In this document: in pieces, positions 40,292 through 53,909 of the stretch
Position numbering within the stretch: position 1 is the stretch's first letter
How the letters are laid out: each line of letters starts with the position of its first letter
Assembly: GCA_025266875.1 (NCBI GenBank)
Contig: JALLLT010000012.1
Location: 248,001 to 312,000, forward strand
Direction: 5' to 3'
DNA: 64,000 nt
DNA from: Fennellomyces sp. T-0311
Lineage: Eukaryota > Mucoromycota > Mucoromycetes > Mucorales > Lichtheimiaceae
The notes under the pieces: generated by a model
What the model was told of the DNA's origin: nothing
Databases searched by the model: none
The model's input: the letters and a program-made list of their open reading frames with translations, nothing else
Made by a program: the position numbers and the translations under genes

Positions 40292-42025
40292 GATTACTGT
40301 ATTGAATGTACTGTTTCAGGATCGTTTTGGAAGAAAGAGATAGGGGATGCTGAGCACGCCAGGTGGATATAAACTTAATGCCAAATTCAAATGACTCCGC
40401 AGATCTGTGTACATGTCAACTGATCAATGTTCTATTTCAGGCGAAAAGAGGGCGAACAAAGGTATGGGAATTTGAAACTAGTGGGTCTAAACTACTTTTG
40501 ATTGAGGTACAGCTATAGAGTCGAGTTTGAAGAAGAGTGCTATTGTTCAATATAACGGTGAACTATAGGTGGTACGTAAACTCTTATATATTCTAGCTGC
40601 CACCACCTTATATCACTAATGCTTTGATAATGTTCTTCGATAACGAACATTATTGTATGTAAGACCACGTTAGCTGGGCTCTTTAGGATGAACTAAACTA
40701 TATTCGTACTCCTTTAAATTTATCGGGAATTAGTGCCAGGTTACCACTCTAATCATACTTTGTCAAGCAGTAAAGCACGTAGCTATTGTGTATATGTAGA
40801 TTAAAGAATCTCGTGGCAGGGTCACCGCACGATACGTGACATTTAATTTGATCTTTTATTCCAAAGTTTGATAAACAAAAATAAGGTACGTAGCTTTTTA
40901 CTTCGAGCACCTACACATAACCAGTGATTTGAATATTATTTTGGATCCATTTCTACACACTATTATCTATTACGGACTTATCAATTTGTTTCGCGCATTT
41001 GATTGCTTCTCTCTCGCTGTCGTGGAATAGTTTTTATTGAACTTGTATGGAGAGCTGCTTTTTAAGCCATCAGTTTTATGCTCTCAGAAAATACACTACT
41101 CGCACTTCCAACTTTGGCACTAAGAGTAAGGCTTACCCGCCCGGATTACTTAGGTGTTTACTGCTACACATAAATTGGTGTATTAAGTTCATGATATGCA
41201 TTAATGTCAGTCTCATTGTACGAAACGTGAAGAGTAAAAATTGAAATCATCCTAGTCATATCCATTGGATGAAAAATGATGTGTAAAAGCTAAAAAATGA
41301 CTTTTACTCATCTATGTACTCAAGCAACCTCATATACCCCAGCGGCACACAATTGAAATCAGTGTGTACACAAACATTACCTTCCGGAACACTTACGAAT
41401 CGAATGCTTAATGATTAGGCGGGCTTTGCCTGATGCTCATCAGTTTAGCCTGTTGGGACTCTTGATATTGTGCTGAACATGATCAACAGTAATAGGAGTG
41501 GTTCAGTGAGCCTCCATAAGATCATCGACATAAAAAAAGTCGAGTTGGTTATTCGATTGCTTTTTGCACAGAAGACCTTGATGCCTTCCAAAAGGTACTC
41601 AACAGTTGTAACATGAATTTTATATGTACAAAGTTATTAAAGAAAACGTACAATTACCTCGTTTTACGCTCATATGAAATTTCTCTTATGTTTACGATCT
41701 TATGGACGCTCACTGAACTTCCCTGATATCGTCACAATGCTCATACTGTAAACTATATTTGTGTTCTTTATAAACACTGACTATAGCTACGCTCAAACTA
41801 TGGGATTGGACAAACATTTACTGGATCAGTTCGGTCAGCTCACCTACGTTGCCCAGACCATATTTCCGAAGAAGTATCAAATGGTTTACTTAAGGCATTC
41901 AGCGTCAAATCACAAGGTTACATGGTAATTTGTCATAATAGAGAAGTCGCGCAACTGACCTGCTTGCTGAATTGCTCCGTATTTTCGGGCAAAACGCTCC
42001 AGTCCCCCGAAAATTAACATGACCT
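40292..42025. other. Intergenic, 1.7 kb, AT-rich
   Basis: Upstream flank of the beta-propeller gene. A stop-free stretch at about 41785-41928 reads SYAQTMGLDKHLLDQFGQ, LTYVAQTIFPKKYQMVY. It looks protein-like but is too short to identify. No RNA genes or repeats are recognised. Confidence 0.45.
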
Positions 42026-43690
<1,665 letters not shown>

Positions 43691-44101
43691 AAAACTTAAA
43701 CATAGCATATTACTGTCATTGGTAGAGTTCCCATCTTTTAATATAGTGTGGAAATTACAAGGTGCAATTGTACACTACATCTAGACTTCACCACTCTGCC
43801 AACGCAACTATTCATATTCCAACATATTTCACTCATTTACAAGACCATCAAGCTATAATAAAAATGTCCAATGATAATTATTATATTAAAATGCTTTTGC
43901 GATTAGAGTACTGACTATCAAGCAATTCATTCTAGTATATATAACTACTATTACCATGATAAAATATCACAGGTACCCGATGAGATTTAGAGGAAGAATA
44001 TGGTTTTTGAATATCAGTTGACCTATAGTTATACAGCTAGTACATTTAAACGCTTTAAATATTTTATTACAAAGTATTGATATAGCGCTGGATTGCCAAC
44101 A
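43691..44101. other. Intergenic between pseudogene and RNase T2
   Basis: Very AT-rich spacer of about 0.4 kb containing the 3' end of the RNase gene. No further feature is recognised. Confidence 0.55.
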
Positions 44102-45156
44102 TTAATTCTTAGCGGGATATTGGATGGAACCCGAGCACGAAGTACCATCAAAGGCATCAGTTGGGACATAGGTATCGGTACCCTTAACATAGAAGTACAG
44201 CCAAATTTCTTCAAGTGCGCCACCACTGCATGTGATCTTGGGAGTAGCTCCTGTAGACTTTTCAATGGCACTTTCGAATGCGGAAACAGAGTAGCTTGAT
44301 CCGGGAGTGATACCGGCACTCTTCAGGATTTGGTATAGATCATACTCAGCACGGAGATCCAGTGTCTTTTGGAAGTAAGCAGTAATATCATCATACTCTT
44401 CATACGAGGAACCAAAGCATTCCGGGTCCAAGGTAGTCACACATGTACCTATTATAATATATTATTACATATTATGGTTAGCGTCATAATTAAACGGAAT
44501 GCATCATATATGTATCATGCCATGCTTATTCCATTCGTGCGTCCAGAAGGCACCGTTGTCACCTGTAGGGCATAGAAGTTATGAAAGTGAGTTTAAAGGT
44601 TTTTCTGTGCTCAATTTCAAGTTTTACCAGTATACGAGGGCCAGTAGATATTCAGCTGGCTGTAAAGAGACGAGTCAGCGCTTTGAATAATTTCGCCAAC
44701 GTCGTCGTAGTTACGGGAAGCGTCACATCCCGAATTACCACTACCAGGAATACCACCGCTGCAAGTATCCGGCCACAAGCCATGCATCGTAAAAGCAGTG
44801 GCTGGGCCGTAATCGGGAAGCCACTATAGAATATGTCGGTTGAAGTTACAGTTTAGAACAGTGCTTATTTCTGAATATCGTAAGACAACTTTACTTGTTG
44901 AACGTGAACCATTAAGCCGTATGTTGGAGTGCAGCATGAGTCAGCATCAGATGTGCTGCATGAGATGGCGTCCACTAAATTATTGCTGCGTATTGAGTTA
45001 TTTATTATAGATGGCTCTGCAAATCGATGACTTACCGGGACAACTGTCCGCCTGTCTGGCTAAGAGATTAGGAATAGCAGCAACCGAAGACACTAAGGCG
45101 TTGCTGGCTACCATCAGACTGATGAAGCTCGTTTTGGAGGACAAAGAAATTTTCAT
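44102..45156 (-). CDS. Secreted ribonuclease T2
   Basis: Five exons read leftward from ATG 45156. The N terminus is a signal peptide (MKISLSSKTSFISLMVASNA, then LVSSVAAIP). The mature part begins with a Cys-rich stretch (DAISCSTSDADSCCTPTYGL). Both catalytic segments of the T2 family are present: CAS I in AFTMHGLWPDTC and CAS II in FWTHEWNKHGTC, giving the two catalytic His and the Glu. The C-terminal part (YFQKTLDLRAEYDLYQILKS, then GITPGSS) also fits fungal T2 enzymes. They cleave single-stranded RNA through a 2',3'-cyclic phosphate, outside the cell or in the vacuole. The intron inside KHG/TC has a GC donor (CATG/GCATGA); no GT donor restores this invariant motif. A TATA box lies 55 bp upstream of the ATG. 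Confidence 0.92.
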
Positions 45157-47597
45157 TATAGTAAAATGTTTTCTTGCGTTAGCTTGAATTCGGCGAAAGA
45201 GTCTGGTAATTTATATATAAGATCGGAAGTCGAACGTGCCGCATAAGTTTACAACGCTTTCTAGATCTGGCAACAATTCCTCAAAAAAGCGAAAGCAAGG
45301 AGATGCACCTGTTATCTGATACCCTTTCAATTTCCACACGTGGATAAGGCTGATAATACAGTATGTATAATATATGTTAAGATTCTTCTCCTAATGTACC
45401 ACATGAATTCATATTTTAATGGTTAGTACGCTTTTTTACACGGCGATATGGTTACCATGATAGAGGCGGTTGGCTTGTTTTTGTTCTAAAAGAAATTGCG
45501 TAAGACCACATGATTTCTGTTATAAGGAAGCAAACGAAACAGAAAAAATCTCTCTATTGGTAAGTTTTATTTGTCCACGTTCTTTTTAATGAAAAACAGT
45601 TGCAATACACTTTCAGATGGTCACAGTGATCGTTACACATTTGCGAGATTTTTGGAACTACGTGCGAAGAGATTTATTAACAGTCATACTTCATTTCAGC
45701 ACATGGACATCTTTTTCAGAAAGCTCGGAAGATAGTAAGGCATGGGTTGCTTGATTGCCTTGCAGTAAACCGGCTCGTACCCTTAACATTGGTAGTAGCG
45801 GGAATATACTGACGTCGGGTTGATTGATATGCTAGAGAATGTTTCACTCAAATATTCGGTAGCACAACATTGATAAACAATTTTTTTACACTATCCCGAT
45901 GAAATTGGGCACGACCAACTTCTCCGGTATAGCGAGGAGACACTGTATATATCTGTGAATACATCGTTAATATGTAGTGATACCGGTAATATTACTACGT
46001 AACGGTTAAACTGTTAGCACATGAAGAAAAAACGTTGTACTGGTGGTGCGACGGCTAGGGTATCACATAAATATGAAGGGAAGATATAGCTTCATCATGT
46101 GGTGCATCTTTTGTTAGTACCAGGTACAACAGAATATATCAAAATGTATAGGAAACAATACACATGTCGTAATTTTAAGGTTTTACTCTGTGGCTCTAAT
46201 ATTCGCTGCTCCATTGGCGCCACTGGTACGGGTGAGAATGTTGCTCTTGGCAGTATTTATTCCAATCACTATTCACAAAAATGGGTTGCTATAAGTACTG
46301 GTATATAAAGGAGTAAAAAGAATAAAGCGACCCAATGAAGGAATGAGGATATGATTCAATACTATAGTACGAGATACACAACTAGAACCGGTTTGTCATC
46401 GAATGTAGTTGTTCATATGTTAACAGTAAAGTTAATAAGGTATTTCTACGTCGTAATAATTTGCTTTGGAATGTTGTTGGTATAAGCGGTGCTACTGCTG
46501 TTGTCTCTAAAATGTTTATCTTGCGATAGGAACGTTTTAATTAGAAAGAGAACCGCATTCCTTTGAATGGAGATAACGGTGTTGTACGTTACCACTTTGG
46601 TGCGGTAGTATATAGTATATATTAACTATAAAGTTATTGTACGAACGTAGATGTTTCTATGGAGTACACTGGAAAAACTATGTACATACGTATGTTGTAT
46701 TATTTGTTTACACGTAGTAAATTTTATCGAAATAAAGTAAACATGTTAGCACGTATACTTAGTATGAGCATGTTCCAATACTATCTTCCGCTTAAGGTAA
46801 AAGAAAAGTTAATCGACAGGTCATGAACGATATAAAAAAAGTTATATTGGACCTGGGTTATGCGATTTTTACTTGATTTAGGACACTTGATACTTTTAGT
46901 TTGGCACAGGGTAGATATTTTATGTACTACTTAATGACAGTTGATAAACGTTAGTTTTGTGCTGCTGTAAGTACTACTATCCATAGATTATAGTACAGTG
47001 GAAGTGAATATGAGGACATACTCGAACTAAGCGAGCATTCATATGTAGCCATGTGGTCTACCAATGCCTATTTTGTAAAATTAGTGATCACCATGACACT
47101 ACGTAATATCACTTGAAAAGGACGGTTTCTATACCTCTGAATTCGTACCTTTGACAAGTGGCGGTACTTCCTTTGTCAACGCCACTAAGCGTCCACGATG
47201 TAAGAAGATAAAGCTTGGTTATCGAATGACCACAGGGTAGTACGACTTATGAACGAATATCGTATACATGTCTGTATTGATGAAAGTTCTCGTATAGTGA
47301 AGATATCATGACAGCAATATGTATTTTTTTTTGCTGTCAATTACGTATAGGAATTGCCGTTGTTACTTCTTAAAGGGGTCAACGAGCCAGGTATAATTCA
47401 CTCTCAGCACAGCGTAAAAAACTTTTGTTCGTCTTTAAGTCCACTTTCCTCCTCAGCGCACCTGTGTAAAAAAGACCTTTCATACACTCTATAAGCACTT
47501 TCGCTTCCTCTTCCCTTACGCTAAAAAACCTCCTGTCTTTATTATTCTGATTTTACGGATTCTACGAGAACGTCAGCAACTTTGCAATCGCTAGAAC
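45157..47597. other. Intergenic, 2.4 kb, AT-rich, no intact gene
   Basis: A divergent gap between RNase T2 and the PHD gene. Short frames exist (46099-46308 and a stop-free run near 46443-46528) but none is assignable. The last 200 bp, rich in C and T, are probably the PHD gene promoter. No RNA gene or repeat is seen. Confidence 0.5.
45211..45220 (-). promoter_or_regulatory. Candidate TATA box of the RNase T2 gene
   Basis: TTATATATAA on the minus strand lies 55 bp upstream of the ATG, a sensible spacing for a short 5' leader. Confidence 0.5.
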
Positions 47598-50145
47598 ATG
47601 TCGACGGAGAACATGGAAGAGATCGATAAGCTACGCAACAATATCGAGTTTGCTTCCATCGCGCAGTTTTTCCACACCTTTCAATCAGCATTTCATCCAT
47701 GGCCAGTTGCTTACAATCCAGCATCTTTCCTTGCTCACCATGCACACAATGCTGGTCGTTCGAACAAGCGATCCGATGATGATTATGTTTTCGCAACAGA
47801 GGTAAAGTTGTTATTTTCTGCTTAATGTTTGTGCAACAACTGTGTCGCTGCATAATTCTTGCTGCTTTAACCGTCGTGTGTGCGGATCTGTCATTGGAAT
47901 GTAGATATTGATATTAGAGTGCTACGTAGGATCTTGAAGGCATGCTACTGAATCCCCAAGAGCAGTATCGACTCGTGGAGCTCCTCATCCGTATGCTGCG
48001 TCTACTCACACGCAATCGCTTTATAAAGTGGGTTGATATATTTTGGTTTCCTTGGCAATTGATTAACCAGTTGCTCTAGCAACGACACCTGGCAAATGTA
48101 CTTTGCGAAAGAAATTGACAAGCGTGGAAACGTTGACCCGAACCCTTTGCGTCCTGAAAATGAAGAGCAACCAGAAGATGTGCAGGCACATGGATCTGAG
48201 GCAGAAGAAGATAGACAGTCAGCAAAGCCATCGCCGGCCCCTGCGCGAGTATTGATTGATTTTTTCACGCTTCCCCTTACTACAAGAGTTCATTTGCTTT
48301 ATACATTGTGTGAAGTGAGTTTTTACAGTGCAAATATGCAATGTGGATTTTAATACTGTGATCTAGTGGCAATTAGATGATCCGGAAAGATTCAGGGAGC
48401 ATTTGGACAATGAAGAGGATGCCGTTCACTGGGTAGGCGATCATTACAGATCCACGCGTCTGTTTCGTTCCTCTGACTAATCAATTATTTGTGATCAGCG
48501 CGTAGAGCCGATCGGGTATGATGTTAAAGGAAGTTCATTCTGGCTCTTTGACGGTAAACTTATTTGCGTTTTCCATCCTTGCTTTTTTTTTTTTACTTAC
48601 GCGAAAGGGTTAGACAACCGGCTTTACAAAGAAACCCCTGAACCGAAGCTCAAAAAGCCGCAAGCCAAAAAGAGCACACGGAAAGTGCGATCTCGATCCA
48701 ATGGCACTCGACGCAGCACTCGACGCAGTGTACAAGCGAATGGTGAAGTGGAAGATGAAGATGAAGATCCAGAAAACTGGGTGCCATGGAAACTGGTAAG
48801 CTTGGAGAAGTTGACGTATGTGCAAAGTTTAACATGCAACCATACGAAAAAAGGTGTGCTTGAATCAGCATGACTGGGAAGAGTTCCCGAAGAAATTCGA
48901 GAGCAGCAAACACCCCATCGAGCAACGGTTCTATAGCATGCTAGTCAATGATGTCTTGCCTCAAGTCTTGCCTGTTATCCAAGAACACGAGGATGCGATC
49001 AAGAAGAAGGAGGCTCTCGCCCATCGAAAGCGCAGTTCACGTTTAATGTTCCGAGAGTTGGAGGCTTTGGAGAAGGATCAACAGTCGGTACTTGGAGAAA
49101 CTCGCAGGTCAAGTAGACGTGAGGAGATGAAGCGGAAGCGGGAAGAGGACGAGAAGAACAGCGCTGCAAAGGCAAGAGAGGAGCGATTGCGGGATCGAGA
49201 GCGACGGCAGCATCAGAGGGAACATGCGCAGGAAGAGAACGAGCGGCGTAAGGCATTGGCGGCAAGCAAAATAGAGGCAAAACAGGAAAAGCCGGCATCT
49301 ACTGGAAAGAAGCGAGGACGCAAGCCAAAGAATAAGAATAAGGATGAAGATGTATGGTCGTTCGATTGCGTGTGTGGTGTATCTGGTCAGAATATAGTAT
49401 GTTTTCGTCTTCCAATGTCGCATATGGCAGAACTAACCTTGAGATGTAGGATGATGGTAGTCCAATGATTGCATGTGAGCGCTGTGGAACATGGCAGCAT
49501 ATCCGATGCCTTCAAAATGCTGGACAAATCGCCCAAGATAAGAAGACACTCAACAAGTCAGTCTTCTTTTGCAAGTCATGCCAGGAGAAGGAGTCGCAGG
49601 ATGTAGATGTGGATGGCTTTGACGACAATGAAGCACCGCAAAACTGGGGATTGAAGCGAACAAAGGTCGAACATATTCGTTCGCCACCATCAGTTACCTC
49701 TCAACCACCAGCAGGCCATTCTAACGGCAATATAATCCCGATTCAGGCGCCACCTAGGCCTGTATTACAAACTTGGCCACAGCGACCGCCATCCGCCCCT
49801 GCAAACGTCGAGCGATTCTCGTCACCCGTATTCCCAATCTTAAAGCCCATGTTACCCGCTAATTTCGCTAACGGAAATGGACATCATACAGTGCTTCCAC
49901 CGCTGTTGCCTCAAGTCGCACATCCTATGCCAGGTGCTCCTCCGCATAATATTCGCACAGCACCATCAGCATCCTATGCGAAGCTGCCCAACTTACAACA
50001 GCAACCCCATTATCAACAGCATCATCAGCCATTCCCACAGCAACAGCAGCTACCGCCGCAACAGCCACCGCCACCACAACACCACCATCAGCCAAGTAGC
50101 AATGGTTATTCGAGCTCGCATCATGCTGGAAATCAAAGTTTCTAG
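47598..50145 (+). CDS. PHD-finger protein with WHIM motif, candidate chromatin-remodelling subunit (CECR2/RSF1-like)
   Basis: About eight exons encode a protein of about 680 residues. The N-terminal helical part (IEFASIAQFFHTFQSAF, then YRLVELLIRMLRLLT) resembles a DDT-like region. A WHIM1-type motif follows: FTLPLTTRVHLLYTLCEWQL, DDPERFREHLD, then VEPIGYDVKGSSFWLFDDNRLY. A long basic/acidic coiled coil is next (LMFRELEALEKDQQS, REEMKRKREEDEKN). A C4HC3 PHD finger follows: CVCGVSGQNIDDGSPMIACERC, GTWQHIRCLQNAG, then FFCKSCQ. The tail is Pro/Gln/His-rich. DDT-WHIM-PHD proteins serve as partners of ISWI remodellers, and the PHD finger probably reads histone H3; both points are inferred from the family. 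The ATG at 47598 starts the first conserved block. All zinc ligands are present. Confidence 0.85.
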
Positions 50146-51131
50146 GCTCTGCTATGGAGGCCTATTATGTAAATACAACCAGATATCAAGAAAGTTTCTG
50201 TAATTGCTTTGTTTTAATTTAATAGCGCGGGCCTGAAGTAGCTGGGTCTGAAGGCAGGTGAATAAACAACCGAGCTAGTCTCCTTGGAAGGTGTTGAGCT
50301 ACGCTCATTGTTTCACCACATCATACCTAAACCAGCCTATGAAGTTTTCAGCTACGCTCATATCGTCAAGGCAAGGTTCGATACAACCCTTCAGACGCAA
50401 GCTTCCGCGACCTTCAACGGTCATAAAATTGACGCTAGCCATTACTTTACTTTGTACTGATTTGGTCAAAATTGCTTTCAACTCTTACGTATCTTTCGGT
50501 GTACGTACCAAAAAATGCAAGACCAGGTTTGACACGAAAGCTTTTTTGTGGAGGGAAATATGATCTGCTACGGTTGTTGACAATCGGAAACTGATGATCC
50601 ATGCAGTACAATATGTGTTTAAAATGGTGATATTGCTTGCTTTGGGTAATAAACGGCTGCCAGATGTACAATACTTTATGTAGCTACGGTCACAAACGCA
50701 TTCTATATTTTAATGGCAGTAGCTCAACCTGGGCTTGGAGTCAATCGAATGTTCATATCAGTGAAGTGATGAAAGAATAGCAGGTTGCATGAGTGAAACA
50801 AAAAAATGCAGCAGTTAGAAAATAAATGCAGCATGTTTCCTTTTTCTTCTTTGGACTTTGCAATGAGCGAGAACCAAATGGTGTTTGTGTGTAAAAACAA
50901 GGTACGTTATACACACCATGCGGAAGGAAGTAATTCACTGAAGCCCAGACATATGATACAGGCCTGTATTTTCACCAATACCGTCAGTTGCCTCGGCAAG
51001 GCTTTATTCGCAGGTCAAGCGATGTGCTTAAATATGCATATGAAAATAAACAAAAAGTAGTACAGCAATAAAATATTCTACCCCTGGCTTACTCCAGTTT
51101 TCGACGACTTCCATTAACCCACTCAAGGCGC
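50146..51131. other. Convergent intergenic, 1.0 kb
   Basis: A spacer between the PHD gene and the reductoisomerase-like gene. It has a 90-codon frame at 50291-50563 and protein-like fragments in other frames at 50350-50580, perhaps relics, but I cannot assign any. No tRNA is present; one T-loop-like GGTTCGA near 50374 lacks the stems. Confidence 0.45.
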
Positions 51132-52308
51132 TCAATCATGCAGACCGATTCTCTTTTCAGCCTGGGAAATGGGCGACTCCTCAGCTTCCTTCCAGAGCTG
51201 TTCAAGTTCAGAAGCGCCGGAAGTGTAAGCACCGGACCAGAACTTGGCGAATTCACCGGACAAGATATCCTTGTGCAGAACCTTCTCAAACTGGGCGCGC
51301 ATGGCGGTGCCATCGTTGTTCTTGGTACCGCGCAGCTGGCCGAATTGGGAAGTAGGAGAGTGGTACTTCAGCTGACGGAAGAAACCTTCCTTGGCAGCAC
51401 GCTCAAAGACTTCTGATGGTTCCTTGGACAGGTACATATCGTGCAAGATGGCTTCATCAGAGAAACCGGCGGCTTTCAATGTGTTGAATGCTTCACGGAA
51501 GCAACTAGTAAATTTGACAAAGTAATTAACTTCTAAATCCATCCCACATTTAATATTTATATATCCTTACGTGTTGATCGCGGGCCAAAGGGCCTGCTCG
51601 GCAAACAGATCAATACCAGCCTCTTCACGGCACGAGGATTCAACAGCACCACCCAAAGTGGCACCGATGGCGGAAGCACACGAAAGAGCAATAGAGAGAG
51701 CGTCACCATTGGCGTCCTTCTCAACAGAAACGAAACAAGGATAGGGTTCCTTGGCAACGTAGCGGTCGCGAACACCTGCGCCAATCATACGCGGGGCAAC
51801 CATGACAACGTTCATAGCGGCAGGAAGATCCAAGAGATCAAAAGCAACAGCGTAACCCGAGGCAACGACCAGAGTGGCATTGTCAGCAACATTATCCTTG
51901 ATCTCCTCCTTCCAAACTTGATGCTGAACTTCATCGGGAATGAGAAGGAAAATGACTTCAGCATCCTTGACGGCTTCGCTAATGCTCTTGACAGTGAATC
52001 CAGCAGCAACAGCCCTGGGCTTGTATTCCTACAGGAATCCATCTGAATTAGCTCTGTACTTCCTTTTTTCTCCATTCCATCATATAACTTACGTCATCAC
52101 GGTTACCAATGGTGATATTCTTGACACCAGAATCACGCAAGTTTTGCGACTGGGCAGAACCTGTTAAATGCGATGAGTTTCGGGTGATGGGGCGCTAAAA
52201 AAAAGCAATATGCTAATTACCTTGGTTACCGAAGCCAACAAAGGTGACTCGCTTGTTCTGGACGATCGAAAGATCGGCATCTTCGTTACGGTAGACCTTG
52301 ACAACCAT
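51132..52308 (-). CDS. Ketol-acid-reductoisomerase-family protein, divergent, no transit peptide
   Basis: Four exons encode about 335 residues. The N-terminal Rossmann domain starts DADLSIVQNKRVTFVGFGNQG (GxGxxG) and continues VIFLLIPDEVQHQVWKEEI, in the order of ketol-acid reductoisomerase (KARI). The C-terminal knotted domain keeps the Mg-binding pattern as EEAGIDLFAEQ, with Asp and Glu retained. From memory of bacterial KARI, other active-site positions differ: the AHG His aligns with Ser in VVASGYAVAF, the APKG Lys aligns with Arg in VMVAPRMIG, and the ECLHE glutamates have no clear match in LHDMYLSKEP. Fungal Ilv5 is mitochondrial with a presequence; here the protein starts almost directly at the KARI fold. 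A TATA box 60 bp upstream leaves no room for another coding exon. It may have reduced or changed activity; true KARI activity is only one possibility. Confidence 0.75.
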
Positions 52309-52364
52309 TACTACGCGTAGAGAATTAAGAAAAAATGATATCGATTAGAAATATGAATGCTTAT

Positions 52365-52377
52365 CCTTTATATATAT
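52365..52377 (-). promoter_or_regulatory. TATA box of the reductoisomerase-like gene
   Basis: TATATATAAAGG on the minus strand lies about 60 bp upstream of the ATG at 52308. A TATA-directed start about 30 bp downstream would leave a 5' leader of about 30 nt. Confidence 0.6.
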
Positions 52378-53297
52378 GCAGATAGATTCCCGCGCTTCCT
52401 TGTCATCCTTAGCTGGCGCTTTTTTTTTTCTCATGGACTGGATTGAATTACCCCGAATGTTCCGAAACTACCGGATACTATCACTAACTGGTTAGGCTCA
52501 ACTGCCTTTGTTGACGCGTGTGAGATGCACAATTACAGTTGTCTGTTGATCCGTAGTAAGGTCCGTGAGCTCGGAACGTACCTGCATGTATGAAAAAACC
52601 GACTTGATCAGTGACAAGGCGATCTGTGTCGGATGTTTGATTCACGATCCAGTGTTATACAAGTCCCTTTTGTATGCCCGAATGGTTTATCATCTTCCAT
52701 TGTAATCTGTTACATAATCCAAAATTTTGGGGGCACATATGCGCGTGCGTGTAAAGTGATATACAATATTGAGCCGAGGAAGTAACAGCCTGTGCGTTTT
52801 AAATTTAAAGTTTAGAACCCTCGCAAGAAAGGAGGCCCTTCGTTTGTCCCCTATTTCCCGAATGCCCTTTGTCCGATTGTTTAGTAGGCGCATATGATGA
52901 TCTATTTCGTTATCAATCAGGCACACATACAATCGTTGCATGCAATCTGCTTTAAATGCTGCCATCTACGAGAATTTTCATGCCTGGGATAATTGTGGCA
53001 CATGATGCGCCGTATTGACGTGCTTAATTTGGAAAGACTACTTTCAAAAGGAGGTAAAGACCGGGTTCTTCCGAATGCGTTTAATAACATGTGGGTTCAA
53101 ACTATGGTGTGTGTATGTATGTATTTACAGTCTTTTTTTTAGATTTGGTATCTTCCACCAACGGAACCGTAGATGTACTCAGTAATGTACTGATATAAAG
53201 CCAGCAGGGTATGCGATGATAGTTAAGATGTATATTTGACTACATAAAGCGCTGGGACTTTTGTTCCATTTGATTAGGATGTGATGATTAGCGCCTT

Positions 53298-53407
53298 GTC
53301 GCCGCCTGGTTACCGCCTGGTTACCGCCTTGCTTCCGCATAGCTACCGCATAGCTACCGCTTAATTACCATCTAGCTGCCGACCAGCTACCGCCTACTTT
53401 CCGCATA
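53298..53407 (+). repeat. Tandem repeat, 10 units of 11 bp
   Basis: Ten consecutive 11-bp units share the pattern GCTACCGCATA/GTTACCGCCTG. Unit starts fall exactly every 11 bp from 53298 to 53397, with no length variation but point differences between units. The core CCGC is kept in most units. A partial unit (TAGCGCCTT) precedes the array. The 11-bp period is not a multiple of three, so the array is not coding in one frame. Confidence 0.9.
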
Positions 53408-53909
53408 TTCACTTTGATGGAAACCATCAGTTCAGTTTTAGGCTGACAAAAGTCCAACCCTATGGATTGAATAATGCGAAGAGAAAACTGGTCGCAACAA
53501 GTTTTTTCTCCTAAGTTTTGAAGAAGCACTTTAAAAATTATGGGGCTTAGCTAACACTGCGTCATGTGAACCTTGACAGTAGCAGGGAATGTCAATAACC
53601 AAAATAACCATTGAGCAACAGTGCGCGGGTGAGTTAATAATAGGAGGACTGGAATAGCTGCGAATCTACGCCTTGTGCGCCTTGACCACTTGGTGGACCG
53701 TCCGCCAAACAATCAAAGCGAGCGTCGATTTAACCAGCGGATACACCTATGTTGATCGACAGGCACTACAAGACGATGTCTAGGAATAGAGCTTCTGAGG
53801 CAACAACGAAAAGAGGAAGGATTTCTATTGGCTGTTAGAGACGATTTCAAAATTATTTTCAGCTACGAGTTCACAGCTTGGCACCAGTTTGACTCCCTTT
53901 CCTACAACG

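Larger units (their letters stand above)
52309..53909. other. Intergenic, 1.6 kb, with an 11-bp tandem array
   Basis: Divergent gap between the reductoisomerase-like gene and the Tra2-like gene. Besides the TATA box and tandem array listed separately, it has one 91-codon minus-strand frame (52690-52965), rich in Arg/Leu, that I cannot identify. Confidence 0.5.

Noticed and set aside
50370..50395. tRNA-like T-loop (GGTTCGA)
   Set aside because: There is no T stem, anticodon stem or acceptor stem around it.
52690..52965. 91-codon minus-strand frame
   Set aside because: Its composition is Arg/Leu-rich and it has no recognisable motif or splice continuation. I could not support it as a gene.
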